Of a stretch of DNA of 64,000 nt, positions 40,869 through 52,196 are shown in pieces. The notes beneath the pieces were generated by a model, which worked only from the letters and a program-made list of their open reading frames with translations, did not search any database and had not been told where the DNA came from. Every line of letters begins with the position of its first letter. Position 1 is the stretch's first letter. The position numbers and the translations under genes were made by a program. This DNA comes from Symsagittifera roscoffensis. Its lineage: Eukaryota > Xenacoelomorpha > Acoela > Convolutidae. Where the stretch lies: positions 60,939,548-61,003,547 of the forward strand of contig NC_087064.1 in the NCBI RefSeq assembly GCF_963678635.1, read 5' to 3'.

Positions 40869-43800
40869 AAGTGAATACCTCGCCCCGGGAAACGCTTTTG
40901 CATGGAACCAGCTGAGTGTTTTTTTTCTATCTGATAACTACCAGTAGTCAAAAACCATTCCACAACAGGTCTGAGAAAAATACACTAAATCGTTTTATTC
41001 AAAAATGTGTCAAAATGCTCTAGGCTGACGGATGTTAGTTTATATAACGAAAAACTTTCAATTGAGTCCATGCAAAAGCAATCAAGGAACATGTTCAAAA
41101 GTAAATTCAGCTAAGAATCTGAAATTGAAGCCAAAATTTAACAAAGACTAGGTCTGAAGACAATTCTATAAAAAAGTTTGCCTAAAATAAACAACAGTTT
41201 AACAAACCATTGCTAGCCCCTAATTTTGAATTCACAATCTACGAACACTTTTCGAATTTTTTTTTGAAAATACGATTACGGCGTTTCCTTTCTGCATAAT
41301 TGGCACACCAATTGATATCAAAACTTCATTAAGCAGGCGCAACTTTCGAGGCAAAAAATTAATGCAGTTCTTCAATTTTTTTCAGGTTAAGTCGTTTATA
41401 GCACTCGTAAACTGGAAATAAAAGAAATTCTTAAAACCGGGCAAAAACTTTCCCGAAAAAAATAGTTACGTGTTTCTGCAAAGAAAAAAAAGCGTACTTG
41501 TCGCTCAATTAATGTTGTTTAAAGAGTCTAGACAAATCTGTTGTGGCGATAATTCTGTGGCGATTCTAGTTTTCTAAACTGCAGTTAGTTTTCACACTAA
41601 GCCCACATTAACAAATTATGGCATGTTTCTGTATTATCTTTAAATATGGAGGAATTACTAGCAATTGTGGGTGAAGAGAATGAGTTCTACCTCGATTCCA
41701 CCCATTGTTTGTTCCCTCACAGCTCCGGCCAAAACTCTGCGACTGGTTTGCGTACATTGTTTGCATCGTAGTGATTGTTGAATCTGGGCTTGAAAACTTC
41801 GCTGCCTTGAAATGAACTGTGTTGTTAGCTTTGGACTTCATAAGTGTTGCTAAGCCGGTTTTGCGACGCCCTTCTTTAAAACATTTGGAAATTTTTCATG
41901 ACTTTTCCAAAGTCTAGCTTTCGGAATCAGTGTCCAATTATTGAAAAGCTCTGGGAAACGATTCATTTTGATATGCAATCATATTAATTAAAGTTTGTTT
42001 TATTAGTTTCTAAAAACCATCAATTGTTCCTTGGTTCTAAATCTGATTCCGTTCACTAAAAGATCACTGTGGACCAATCTTCTTATTCATTGCTCACAGA
42101 GGAGTGTCTCGTCTAATCTTCCGTGTACTACACATGTTTAGCCTGGGTATTCAATTTACCTCATCGGAATAGTTTTTTCGATCAATGTTACATGCACAAG
42201 CTCGACAGAGAAATCAATCTTTTTTGCTGCAAAATTGACTTGAAACAGTCTATGATTGAGCTTTTCAGCTTTTTTCACGTCCTTGGTTTGTGAAACTGAG
42301 TAAGCTCGACGAAAAACCGCAAAAATGTTGCAACAAAACACAATAGGATAACACATGATAGTACATAACCTCACATGTACCAGCGTTTTCTCGTATCAGT
42401 CTCAAGTTACCGCTGCAGAAATATTCTGCTACGTTTAAAATCAATCATTTTTTTTGGAGAAATTGTAGTGATTAAGTGTAGAAAATGGAATTAAAACCTA
42501 GCTCCTAAAATGACTTATCTGAAACAGTCTAAGTGTCCCAGATAGTCGCCGTCTCTTGATGTTATTGCACTCAGCCAGGTCTTTTTTATGGGTCTTGCGA
42601 TTAGCCGAGCTGTTGTTCTATAACCTCAAAACAACCTCTGATTCAAAGTTTAAAATAAAGTTGAATCCTAGCGAGAGCCCTCCCATACTCGGACGATCCG
42701 AGTGTTAGAGAAAAAGGGATAACCAATTCTTCAGTGAGTATTTTTCACCTATTACACTCAACGAGGTAATTTTAAGCATCCGGAGATTGCCGAGCTGGTT
42801 TTTTAGGTAGCTCCAGACAGTCTCAGAAACAACAAAAACTAACAGCTCAAAAAAAAACATCTATTCGGGTGTTCAGATACACCCTATGTAGAACCAAGAC
42901 AAATCGCGAATCCTTGGGTCAATTAGCCCATCAAATTGTAGTGACTACCTTTAGAATAACTTCATTTCCGTTTGATTTCTACGAGGTTTTAAGAAATAAT
43001 TCTAATTCAAATGTTTTCCTGATCGGAGTGATCCTAATTGAAACAGTTTTCAAGCGTAAAACTCTTTGTTTTTGTTGTAAGGTGCTTAAGAATTTTCAAT
43101 TTGGAGATTACTAGGCACTCTTTTTTGATAATGATTAAGAAATCCAATCGGAGAGTTTTCATCCCACCATTCCTGGGAAAAAATGTTTTAAAATTGTGCG
43201 GAGTGACCCTACAATTCTATCATAAGGGTTCAATATTTTACTTCAAAGGTTCTTAAGGGGTTTCATTCTCACTTCGGAGGGTTCAACCAACGGACGGATT
43301 TTAAGTTGATCATTCCGTTTTTGTAAGGTGTCTGGAGAATTTTTAGAAATTTTGAAATTTTGATCGCAGAAAACCCTCCGACCGGCATGTATATGGCCTA
43401 AAACAAGGTTAATTAGGCCAGTTAAAACTCCATGTGGGATACAATGGGTTTTGAATGAAAGTTTTTTCGGTCCGGAGGGTACCCCAAATACGGACCATAC
43501 AAAACATGTAATTCCAAAAAAAATTTCTGAGCTTAGGACCAGAAAACAATTAACGGGGAAAATATCGATTTTTGGTAGCAAAATGTTTCAATAGGTTCAG
43601 TGGTTTTTGTATTTTTCAACGTGGAACGCTTTAAAACAATTGCAACTTGCAATGGATTTGGCTCCAACTTGAAAGGTTTTAAAATTTTCTTGCAACGAGT
43701 GCAACTGCCCAGTACAGTACTGAAAGACGCAGAAAAACACGACCAAAGTTGGTTTAGTATGATAACTTTCGCAAAAAAAATATCAGATTTGAACCCACCC

Positions 43801-44466
43801 TACCCTTGTTTTTCAATCTTATCTTTTCTTCTTTGCGTTTCACAGAGCTGCAAGGAAGATTGCTTCAATATTGCTTTGTGATCAATTTAGTTACATAAAT
43901 CACCTTATGGCGTAAAAACTGTTATTGCGAAACAATTTTATCTCAAAACTTCAACCGTTGGGATTTTATAATTAGATTAACTCAAGCCAAAAATTTTTAG
44001 CAGAAGCAGCTTTATAAAGAAAGAAAATTAAAAAAGCACAACCAAAATCATTTTCAACTATGTGAAGAATTGTTATTAGTAAAAGATACTAAACAGTTTT
44101 AAAGAAATTGGCATATTTTCTCTCATGCTTGAATGATTCTGTTATGCATCTTAACTGGTATCTCTGAGTTTTACATTTAATGATATGGATATTAATGCAA
44201 ACTAAAAAAACTAAAAAAAAACAGATATACATAATCAGTTGTATAGTTTTAAAAAGTTTTTACAAAGTGCCGCTAATTTAAATCAATGTTTGTTCCTCTC
44301 AAGCGTATATCTATGTTTGTTATTTTTTTTCGTAGCATTTTATCATAGCTGTTTTTGTCATGAATAACATTTTTCACTCAATTACGCCAATTTGAAAACA
44401 AACTACGGCAGGTGCGGATATTGATCTAAGCCCCGCTCCATTGATTGAAACTTTAACATTAAAAAA
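40869..44466. other. Mostly unassigned sequence with weak open frames
   Basis: The frame at 41608-41841 (minus, ATG; FSSPDSTITTMQTMYANQSQ) has balanced composition and might be an exon, with low support. Frames at 42869-43114 (plus), 43243-43581 (minus) and 43600-43881 (plus) have no motif. A short palindrome ACTCGGACGATCCGAGT lies at about 42691-42707. Confidence 0.3.
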
Positions 44467-44679
44467 ATGGAGTATTACGAAAACAACATCAAATTATTTC
44501 AATCAGCCTTCGAGGAATTGAATAGAACGCGTTACTATGTTACTCAAACTAAAAAAAAACTAACCTGCAGCTACAATAAGAGCAAGGATAGCATACATGA
44601 ATTAAAGAAAAAATATTATACGAAATGTATTACACAAAAAGTATTATACGTTTTGGGTCAAATTCAAGTTGTCCTCTAA
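44467..44679 (+). CDS. Hypothetical 70-aa Lys/Tyr-rich ORF
   Basis: It opens with ATG after a short A run and encodes MEYYENNIKLFQSAFEELNR, then TKKKLTCSYNKSKDSIHELK. It would be helical and charged, possibly coiled coil. There is no family match, promoter or neighbour to support it. AT-rich codon use is typical of the local DNA, so it could be chance. Confidence 0.2.
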   Translation: MEYYENNIKLFQSAFEELNRTRYYVTQTKKKLTCSYNKSKDSIHELKKKYYTKCITQKVLYVLGQIQVVL

Positions 44680-46923
44680 AAAAAGATAAATTATCATCAT
44701 TAAAAATATATCTTATAATCCAAAGAAAATTACAAAGCTTAACAAATCACAGAACTTACAATGTCCGTAGAATATTTACAACTGTTCTATTGTAAAAAAA
44801 TCGATAAAATATTACAACTTGCACTATCCCAACGCTGACGTGAAAGCGCCTCCTCTCAAAGTTTTCATACCATACAATCTTTACTTAATAACAAAATCGT
44901 ATCAACACATTCGATAACTCTGAAGACAAAAGAACAGCTGATTATCAGCTGAATTATCAATCAAATAGATCCATTATTTTACTGTCCCAAATGAAACAGC
45001 CTATCTAGCCTTAACAGTTAGACGTAATAAGGCAATACCCATGACACAGCATATTACAAAAATAAACCCTCGGAACAAGAATTTAAATCAATGAAAAAAA
45101 GGAAAATCTACAGAGACAACAAAACTCCAGGTTTTGATTTTTAAAATTGTGATTGAAACCTGACCCGCCAACAAAGCTCATATTCGTAAGGATGAGCCCT
45201 GAATAGTTGAGAACAATCACTGCTTCTGCCAGCTTTTTAGTCGAAAACTAATGCACGTCAAAAATGGAATATCAACAATGAAACAAGAAAATTATGAATT
45301 TCAGCAAATACCGATTCGCTTCTCAAAACTATTCTGGAGGAGCAATAACAATTTTTTTAAAGAATTATATCTCCTAAGCTACAGTTTTTCAGCTTTGGTT
45401 TTTTAATGCTAGAACAAAATTTTGAATGAAAACTTTGATTAAAAACTTGAATCTGTTTCCAACTAACTTTGAACGCTGGAAAAAGAAACCAAAGGTCATT
45501 CTAAGAAAATGGTTTGTGGAATAAAAACACTGAAATCATTCAAAAATTCGCTTCAATTCAAATAAGAGTATTGCTATTCAGAGCAAGGATTCACTCCAGT
45601 TCAAATAAGAGTATTGCTATTGAATGCTCTCCTCGGAAGTCAACTACGCTATTCTGCCATTCCACTCAGCTAATTTTCAACAGTTTTACCATATAACTCG
45701 GCAAACAAATAAGGTGAGCAATAAAACGTGTTCAAATGAGAAAAAATTGATTCAACATCCAATTTAAAATTGAAATGTTTTGTTGATATAGTTTTATGAT
45801 TTGCAGTTTTTGAATAATTACAAACAAATGACGGCCAGCGTAGTAAAAATTGAAATATGAAAAACACTGAAATTAGAAAAAAAAGAATTGTTTTCTTTTG
45901 AAACATATAGTGACCTTAATAGAATTGTTGTAGAAAAAATCAATAAGTTTTTTCACAAAAGCTTTTATGTCTTAGAAAACGTCTCGATAAAGATTGAAAA
46001 TTCCTTAAAATTGAACAATCTAATGCTGCTTGAAGTAAATATTGATAATCAGCGAAAAAAACTTGACAAACAATAATAAATTCAAAACCCTATCATGAAT
46101 AATTTTCAAGCATTTAACTGTAAAATAAATTCAGGCTCATTTGACAAATTCTCAATTATAATTATTAGGATTAAATAAAAATCATTTCTTCGAGTACTTT
46201 TCTTGTTTATTCAAGCAGCAGAGGGATAATAGAATTTAAAAAAACTTTTCTGAAGATTCTTTCAAGCCTATAATTCTTAATTGATTTCCAATATTATCAA
46301 AAAAATCTCAAACTTTTGTTTGGAAGTAATTTTAGTATATTTTAGAAAAACTTCCCGTATCTCATTTTGTTTGTAGTCCAGCAAAAGAAGAGCACCGTTT
46401 TTTAGTTATTGGACAAAAATCAGACGGAAGCGTACAAGCACCCAGCAGCAGATGACCTCCGGATATCGGTAATAAGACAAAAACCAAAAACAAAGAATTT
46501 CTCAGATAGATCGATATTGCGAAGCCATTAAATACCTTTCGAGGAGTTCGATAAACTCATTCGGTACACCAGCGCGTCTTTGAACTGAATTTTTATCTGC
46601 TTTTAAAATTATCAGTTTTGAGAGGTGTAGCAGTACGTAGGAAAAAGTCAAATTTCTAAATAAATATTCCACCTCAGATTTAAGAAGCGTAATGTTGAAT
46701 AAAGCTTCGTCATGTGGAAAGAAAAGCATGGAGACATAAACAACCAATGAACGTCATTTTCGAAAAAAAAACCATTGATTTGATAACTGCAACCAAAGTT
46801 CCTCCAAAAAAAAACAAATAGGCATAATGTAATTTTGATCAATGCAGTTCTAATATTGTTGATATTTTATAGCTCGAAACCAGGATATCAGGTGCTCAAA
46901 TTTTACTTGATTGCAAAAAAAGA
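44680..46923. other. AT-rich stretch, nothing supported
   Basis: Apart from the short direct repeat near 45.6 kb, the frames seen (45670-45906, 45888-46076, 46502-46842) are short and A/T-driven. Confidence 0.3.
45557..45621. repeat. 43-bp-period direct repeat
   Basis: TTCAAATAAGAGTATTGCTA followed by TT occurs at 45557 and again at 45600. A simple local tandem duplication. Confidence 0.75.
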
Positions 46924-47007
46924 AAGCAAAATCAAACACTTAACACAAAATTAAACCCTTAACGCAAAATCACACCTAAAAATACGCAAAATCAAACCCT
47001 TAACATG
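46924..47007. repeat. Short minisatellite (AAAATCAAACCCTTAAC)
   Basis: Four to five degenerate units of GCAAAATCAAACCCTTAAC with 17-21 bp spacing. Confidence 0.7.
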
Positions 47008-48337
47008 TTAAAAAAAACCATTACCAGAGGAAGCTATGTTAGATTTTAGGGAGAATGAAACTAATATTTGACAATTTGACAGTTTGAAATTACAGTGATT
47101 GCAATCATGAACCTAACTAGCTGACTCCTTTTGAATTAGTGTGACAAAAAAAAAGATATTGCTTTAATTACTATTTTGAGTAAACGAGACGAAAAACGTT
47201 TTTCATGGGTTGTCACTGTTGTACTAATCAAGAAATATTGAGTGTCTCTCAAGCGCTACTCATGCATTAAACTAGTGCTTCTCATGCGCAGGTTTTTTTG
47301 ATGATTATTTTACTTTTTTCTTTTTGTTTTTTTATCCTCATTCAACAAATTTTAGGGGGTTAATATCTGCGTGGCTCACTGTTTAGTTGCTAAGACGTTC
47401 ATCCAAATACAGTTTCAAACATGAGACTCGTAAAACTAGAAAACTACAAAAGCAACATCGAAGTTATAAATCTTATCTGTAGAAAGCAAAAAAAGAAAAG
47501 GGCTGATTGTACAAGAAGATGGAATATGCTGATACAAAATAGTTTATGGATTCTCGAGTTCAATAAAAGTTTCAATAAAACTCAGCTTTTGCGTTTATAA
47601 ACATCACATAATTTAAAAGAAGCTATTATCATAGAATTTTTGCTAAACTTGCTATATACAACAATAATTGTTGTGCAAGCAACACCAAGTTTATTTTACT
47701 AGGACATTACAACCAAAATCATTGTTTTTGACAAAACAAAAAATTCTCTACTCCATTCTCAATCCATATATTGGAGAATTTGTTCACAAACCAACACCAA
47801 CTCAATCAAAGTAAGTTTTTGATTTTATCCTTACAGGATTAATATCAACGGATTAAAGCAAAAAGAGACACACATCTTAACTGAAGATCAACGCAGATCA
47901 CCTGGCTGTAATTGGCACAACAGAGCTAACAAATTGTGAATGTACAATATTCTTAGACGCACAGTTTTTCATGAACAGAAACACTCAGAAATTAAGTTCA
48001 AGATAGCTGCGTTCAAATTGTGTTCTAAAAATTTATAAATGTTTCGTTTATTTGCTTCATATGTAATTGATTTTTAAAAAAACACGCCTCAAAAGTTGTT
48101 GGAATACGCAACGAGAAACCAGAGTTTACTCTTAAAAATGACAAAATAAATATCTTATTTGAAACCAAAACCAAAGAGGGACAGAAAAAGGAATATCATA
48201 AGCGATATTAGAAATGCAAATTTTCGCAAATAAAAATGCACTAAGGAAAAATTAGTTTGAGGAGGCAAAAACAAGCGATAGCAATCTCAAAATGGCAAAT
48301 TTCTTAAACTACAAATTTTTAAGGGCAGATTGATTGT
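47008..48337. other. AT-rich spacer
   Basis: No open frame, RNA gene or repeat recognised. Confidence 0.35.
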
Positions 48338-48598
48338 TTGACACGAAAGATCAAAATTAGTTTAACCGATAAAAAAACTTTTTTAAACAGAAGCAAAATA
48401 AAACCTTCAAGCTCGAAAGAAGCTCTTGTTATTCCATATTGTAAAAAAAATCTATCAGAAAAACTGTTGCCGAAACTGATAAAAGAAAATCGGTTCAGCA
48501 ATGCTTTAATAAGCAATGCACAATACGGTTTCAGGTTGACATACTCTTTTATATGGATGCAAGAGCTTACTGTAATGAATTCTTCCAAAAAAGGATAG
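48338..48598 (+). pseudogene. Possible retroelement fragment (RT-like)
   Basis: An 86-codon frame without an ATG near its start. It includes KKNLSEKLLPKLIKENRFSN followed by ALISNAQYGFR. The second part resembles the LINE reverse-transcriptase fingers pattern L-(I/L)-S-x-x-Q-(F/Y)-G-F-R. Nothing else of a LINE is found on either side, so this is a weak suggestion only. The minus-strand frame over the same DNA (48319-48588) is a shadow candidate. Confidence 0.2.
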
Positions 48599-50052
48599 TA
48601 AAAACTACGTCATCCTAGCTTTTTCCAGACCTTTTCAAATCTCTTTTATTAACCAATCATGAATGTATGAGAAAGTTCAAATAGTCTGGGCTTTTTAGTT
48701 TTGGCTATCGAGCAGTTTCGTCTGGTAGAAAAAAACTTAGTGAATAACACAATTCAAACCAATTTTCAGTCCATCAGGTGTGCCTCACGAATAATTTCTA
48801 CTCTCATTTCACAATTTAGTTTTTAATTTTTTCAATGTCCTTGAACGCATGTAAGCTCTGTACTTGTAAATAAAACTTGATGCACTTTTTTTAATGAAGT
48901 AGCTTCAATTTGCAGTAAAATGTTCCTTTTTTCCTGAAAGAAACTCAAACGATATTAGTAGTTGCAGAGCTCTGTACTGCAGCCAAGAATACGAACAATG
49001 CAAGGTTATCTGTTTGACGCAACTGACATTTTTCAAAAATTGAGTGCTTCTCAAGTGTGGATAAGATTTTTAGGAAAATAATTCTAGAAATTTTTTTTTC
49101 GCAAATTTTGTGTATCAAAATGGTTAAAAGACTTACAAAAATTGAAAATGATGAAAATCAGGAAAAGTGACGAATAGATCTGAAAAGTTTCAAAGTTTTT
49201 GATTCTTCATAAGTATACAAACATAATAAAATAACAACTTACGTACCCTTTAAATCCGTTTGCTTATAGTTTTTAGAGACTTTTCAGTTTTTTGTTTTTC
49301 AGCTGTTATAATTTCTAAGTTTCGGGAGTGTTTTTCAATTCTGATTTGTAAATTTTACGGTTTTTCAGTCATTTTTACAAATGCAAGTCAATTGTAGAAA
49401 TATTTCCTTGCTTCGGTTTTTTATTTTCTGCCCTTTTTCGAATATGCAAAATCTATAGAGTAACAAGTTTATGTGTTGCCTGTTCTGTCTGTAGTCTTTG
49501 ACTACAGCTCAGCAGTTCTGTCCACCTCTTTACCCCGATCCTGTAAAAGCTGTCCTCTTTGCCATGTTCATCAGTCTCTATGGCTACATTTCGCATTGTC
49601 AGGCTTAAAGTTGTGACGTTACTTTCACTACATCTAAGTTTATACACCAATATGGATCTTAGTTTACGTGCAAAAGAAATTTTGAGGATTGAGAAACAAC
49701 GTCTTTATAAAGTTCTTGCAGTGAAAAAGATTTGTTCCCCGGATATTTGCCGCACCTTTGCAGCTCGCAATTAACATGGATTGACGCGATATTCTATTGT
49801 CAAAAATGATGGTTCTTGGTTCTAAATTGATGCAGGGTTCTCAATTTTTTTTTCTTCAGCTCAATGATCTTTTTATGAGATTCAATCAATACCCTATTTA
49901 ATCAATTCTCATAAGTGATTTTTTTCCCATTTCTATTTTTTTGCCAGTGTTGTGTCAAAATTTACCAATGTGGAGGGGATTTTGAAAACCCAATTGACTG
50001 TTTCTCCGATGTACTGTAGTTTCTCTTGGTTTGTACTGTAGAAGAGCCCAGC
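48599..50052. other. AT-rich stretch with one weak frame
   Basis: The minus-strand frame at 49453-49650 (TLSLTMRNVAIETDEHGKED) has balanced composition and could be a relic of coding sequence. It has no recognised motif. Confidence 0.25.
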
Positions 50053-50409
50053 CTATAAAATTAATAACGATACCGGTGCCCTTGGGTCTTTACTCCAACC
50101 CATATATGAATTGCATATGTGGTTCCACGTTTGGCTTGAAAACCATAAAGGCCAAAGTAGAAAAACAAGTTTATCTTTAATTAGCTGCACATTTGGATGG
50201 AAATTATTTGCTTCCTCGAGGAGTATCCCAGGATCGCACCTCACAAATCTAACTTTGTCTCCCACAAATCGTTGAAAAACTTTAACACACTTCTCGCACC
50301 TATCCTTTTTCTTTTCGTTTTTTGGGTTTCCTGCAAAACCAGGCCAATTCAGCAATATGGTACCACACCGAGATCGAACTATTTCAAGCAGAATTCGCAT
50401 TCCACCCAA
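50053..50409 (-). pseudogene. Cysteine-bearing fragment downstream of an RT fragment
   Basis: A 118-codon frame with KKDRCEKCVKVFQRFVGDKV and RFVRCDP. The CxxC followed by a later Cys is reminiscent of a zinc finger, possibly PHD-like, but the full ligand set is missing. It directly follows the RT fragment at 50428-50667 on the same strand after two stops, so it is likely the next part of the same decayed retroelement polyprotein. Confidence 0.35.
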
Positions 50410-50427
50410 CTAGTTTGATTTGTCTCT

Positions 50428-50667
50428 TTATGTGACATCCAGGGCAGAACCGTTTGATATATTGATATCTTCATTTAGCAACGTCATTTTTGGAAATACC
50501 ATCTTTAATGCAGGTTGGTATCCCTTAGACCTTAAGTTAGCTAGTATTCCTGCAAGAGAAGCTCCCACTGCTAAACCGTCTTCCTCTGCAGAACATAATC
50601 TATTGTAATTTAAGTGCACCCTACTCCAAGCCAAATTTGGTAACTTTTTCCTTGTTTTTGGAGACAC
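50428..50667 (-). pseudogene. Reverse transcriptase fragment (decayed retroelement)
   Basis: A 79-codon frame containing EEDGLAVGASLAGILANLRS. This fits the RT block with a Gly-x-x-x-G-(S/A)-x-L-(A/S) core followed by hydrophobic (V/I)LANL, as found in Penelope-like and related reverse transcriptases. The catalytic DD block is not seen. The frame opens beside MSPKTRKKLPNLAWSRVHLN. It lies ~100 bp from the start of the large inverted repeat. Family placement is uncertain. Confidence 0.4.
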
Positions 50668-50770
50668 ATCCAGAGGATTAGCTTGCTAACAAAAAATCTT
50701 CTCGTTGCTTGATCGGGACTTAAGTGTTAAAACTCTTTATATCAATGTAATTTATAACCTCTTCAGAGTC

Positions 50771-52115
50771 CAATTGTGCTTGCTTCAAATCATCATAGCC
50801 AATTGAGCGTTCATTTTTGTATTCGAACACGCTTTTTTTAGCTAAAAGTTTTGCAATTGTGATGTTAAGTTGGTCATAAGACCATATAGAAAAAAGACAG
50901 AACTAAGTGGTGTGCTTTGTTTGTGGATTTACGCTAATCCACAAAGCGAAACCGACTAAATCACTGTTGATTTTAACCTAATAAAGAGCGCCAGCTGATC
51001 TCGTCTTTTTTCGGGCTATACAGTGTTTGTTAAGGTGTTTTTGAGCATTTTTGAAGTTGATGTCCGTCAGATTTTTCCGCTCACAAAACTACTCTGTTTG
51101 CAACAAAGCACTTCGTATTTCTCCTTTTTCTTTTTCTTGATTAAACAAAACCTTACCCGCCTTTCAAACCAAAAAGCCAAAAAACCATTGTCTGTGGCAG
51201 ACTTTTGGCTTCTTCATCTCTTTTGACAGAGGTAATTTTTTTGATTTTTTCAACATATCTCTAGAACTGCTTCATTTTTTCGTACTGCGCCCTGCAGAAC
51301 ATCAAATTTATCGGGAGTGACCGTTCTCCTGCACTAGACAATGGTCCGACTTTAATGTAGCTTCGACTGCAGATGCGCAATTAATTCTTCTATTGAGCGT
51401 GTTTTTAGTTTTAGCGCAATGTGAAGATATGATTCTCTAGCAAAATGTGCTGAACAAAATCATATCATCACTTGAAACTATAAACTAGCCCAATAGAAGA
51501 ACTAATTGCGTATCTGCAGTTGAAGCTACTTTCATAAAGGACATTGTCTACTGCAGCAGAACGGTCACTCACAATATTTTTGATGATTTGCAGGGAGCAC
51601 TACGCAAAAAAGAAACAGATCTAGAGAGATATGCTGAAAAAATGACACAAACGGCCCATGTCAAAAGAGATGAAGAAGCCCGAAAGTTTGCCAAAGACAA
51701 TGCTTTTTTACTTTCCGTTTGAAAATCGGGTAAGTTATTGGGTGAGGAAAAAGAAGAATTAGGAGAGATACGAGGTGCTTTGTTGCAAACAGAACAATTA
51801 AGTGAGCGGAAAAATCTGACGGACAGCGATTTAATTAACGTTCAAAACACATTAACAGACATTTACTTGCCCTGAAAAAAGACGAGATCAGCTAGGCGAT
51901 CTATACTAGGTTAAAATCAAAAACTTTTTAGTCGGCTGGGCTGTGTGGATCAGAAAAAAACCATAAACGAATCACACCACTTAGTCCTGTCTTTTCTTCG
52001 TCTGGTCTTATGATCATCTCGAAATCATAATTGTAAAATTGTTTGGTAAAAATTCGTGCGCAAATACAAAATTGAACCCTCAATTGGCTAGGAAGATTTG
52101 AAGGAAGCACAATTG
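50771..52115. repeat. Large imperfect inverted repeat (~660-bp arms)
   Basis: The left arm, 50771-51434, and right arm, 51458-52115, are reverse complements at roughly 75-85% identity by eye, with a ~23-bp loop (CTCTAGCAAAATGTGCTGAAC). Matching blocks, from the outside in, include CAATTGTGCTT, AGCCAATTGAG, GGTCATAAGACC (GATCATAAGACC), AACTAAGTGGTGTG, GCTGATCTCGTCTTTTTTC, TCCGTCAGATTTTTCCGCTC, TTGCAACAAAGCAC and GAGTGACCGTTCT. Transcription of either strand would give a long hairpin RNA. The right outer end coincides with the composition change at the G3 element. Confidence 0.85.
51594..51875 (+). pseudogene. Coiled-coil coding relic inside the inverted repeat
   Basis: Directly after a splice-acceptor-like TTTTTGATGATTTGCAG, a 94-codon frame runs to a stop with one internal TGA (51720-51722). 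It encodes KKETDLERYAEKMTQTAHVK, EEARKFAKDNAFLL and, past the TGA, EEKEELGEIRGALLQTEQLS. Heptad-like spacing and high Glu/Lys/Leu content indicate a coiled coil. The mirror copy in the left arm (51020-51240, minus) is more damaged. It could derive from a retroelement gag or a host gene; I cannot tell. Confidence 0.5.
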
Positions 52116-52196
52116 CGCCCAACTATTGCCAGTCTTTGTCTCTTTTCTCGAGAGTCTCGCTGATCTCCCCCGTCTGTGATTCAAAATCGTTCATTT

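Noticed and set aside
40384-40963. Repeat-rich proteins on the minus strand of the GC-rich satellite
   Set aside because: The amino-acid repeats follow the degenerate DNA repeat, and several overlapping frames do so equally.
43243-43581. 112-codon minus-strand frame
   Set aside because: No recognisable domain, no conserved second copy and no gene signals; possible by chance.
46924-47007. Telomeric repeat
   Set aside because: The unit is 17-21 bp and degenerate, unlike the short exact repeats of animal telomeres.
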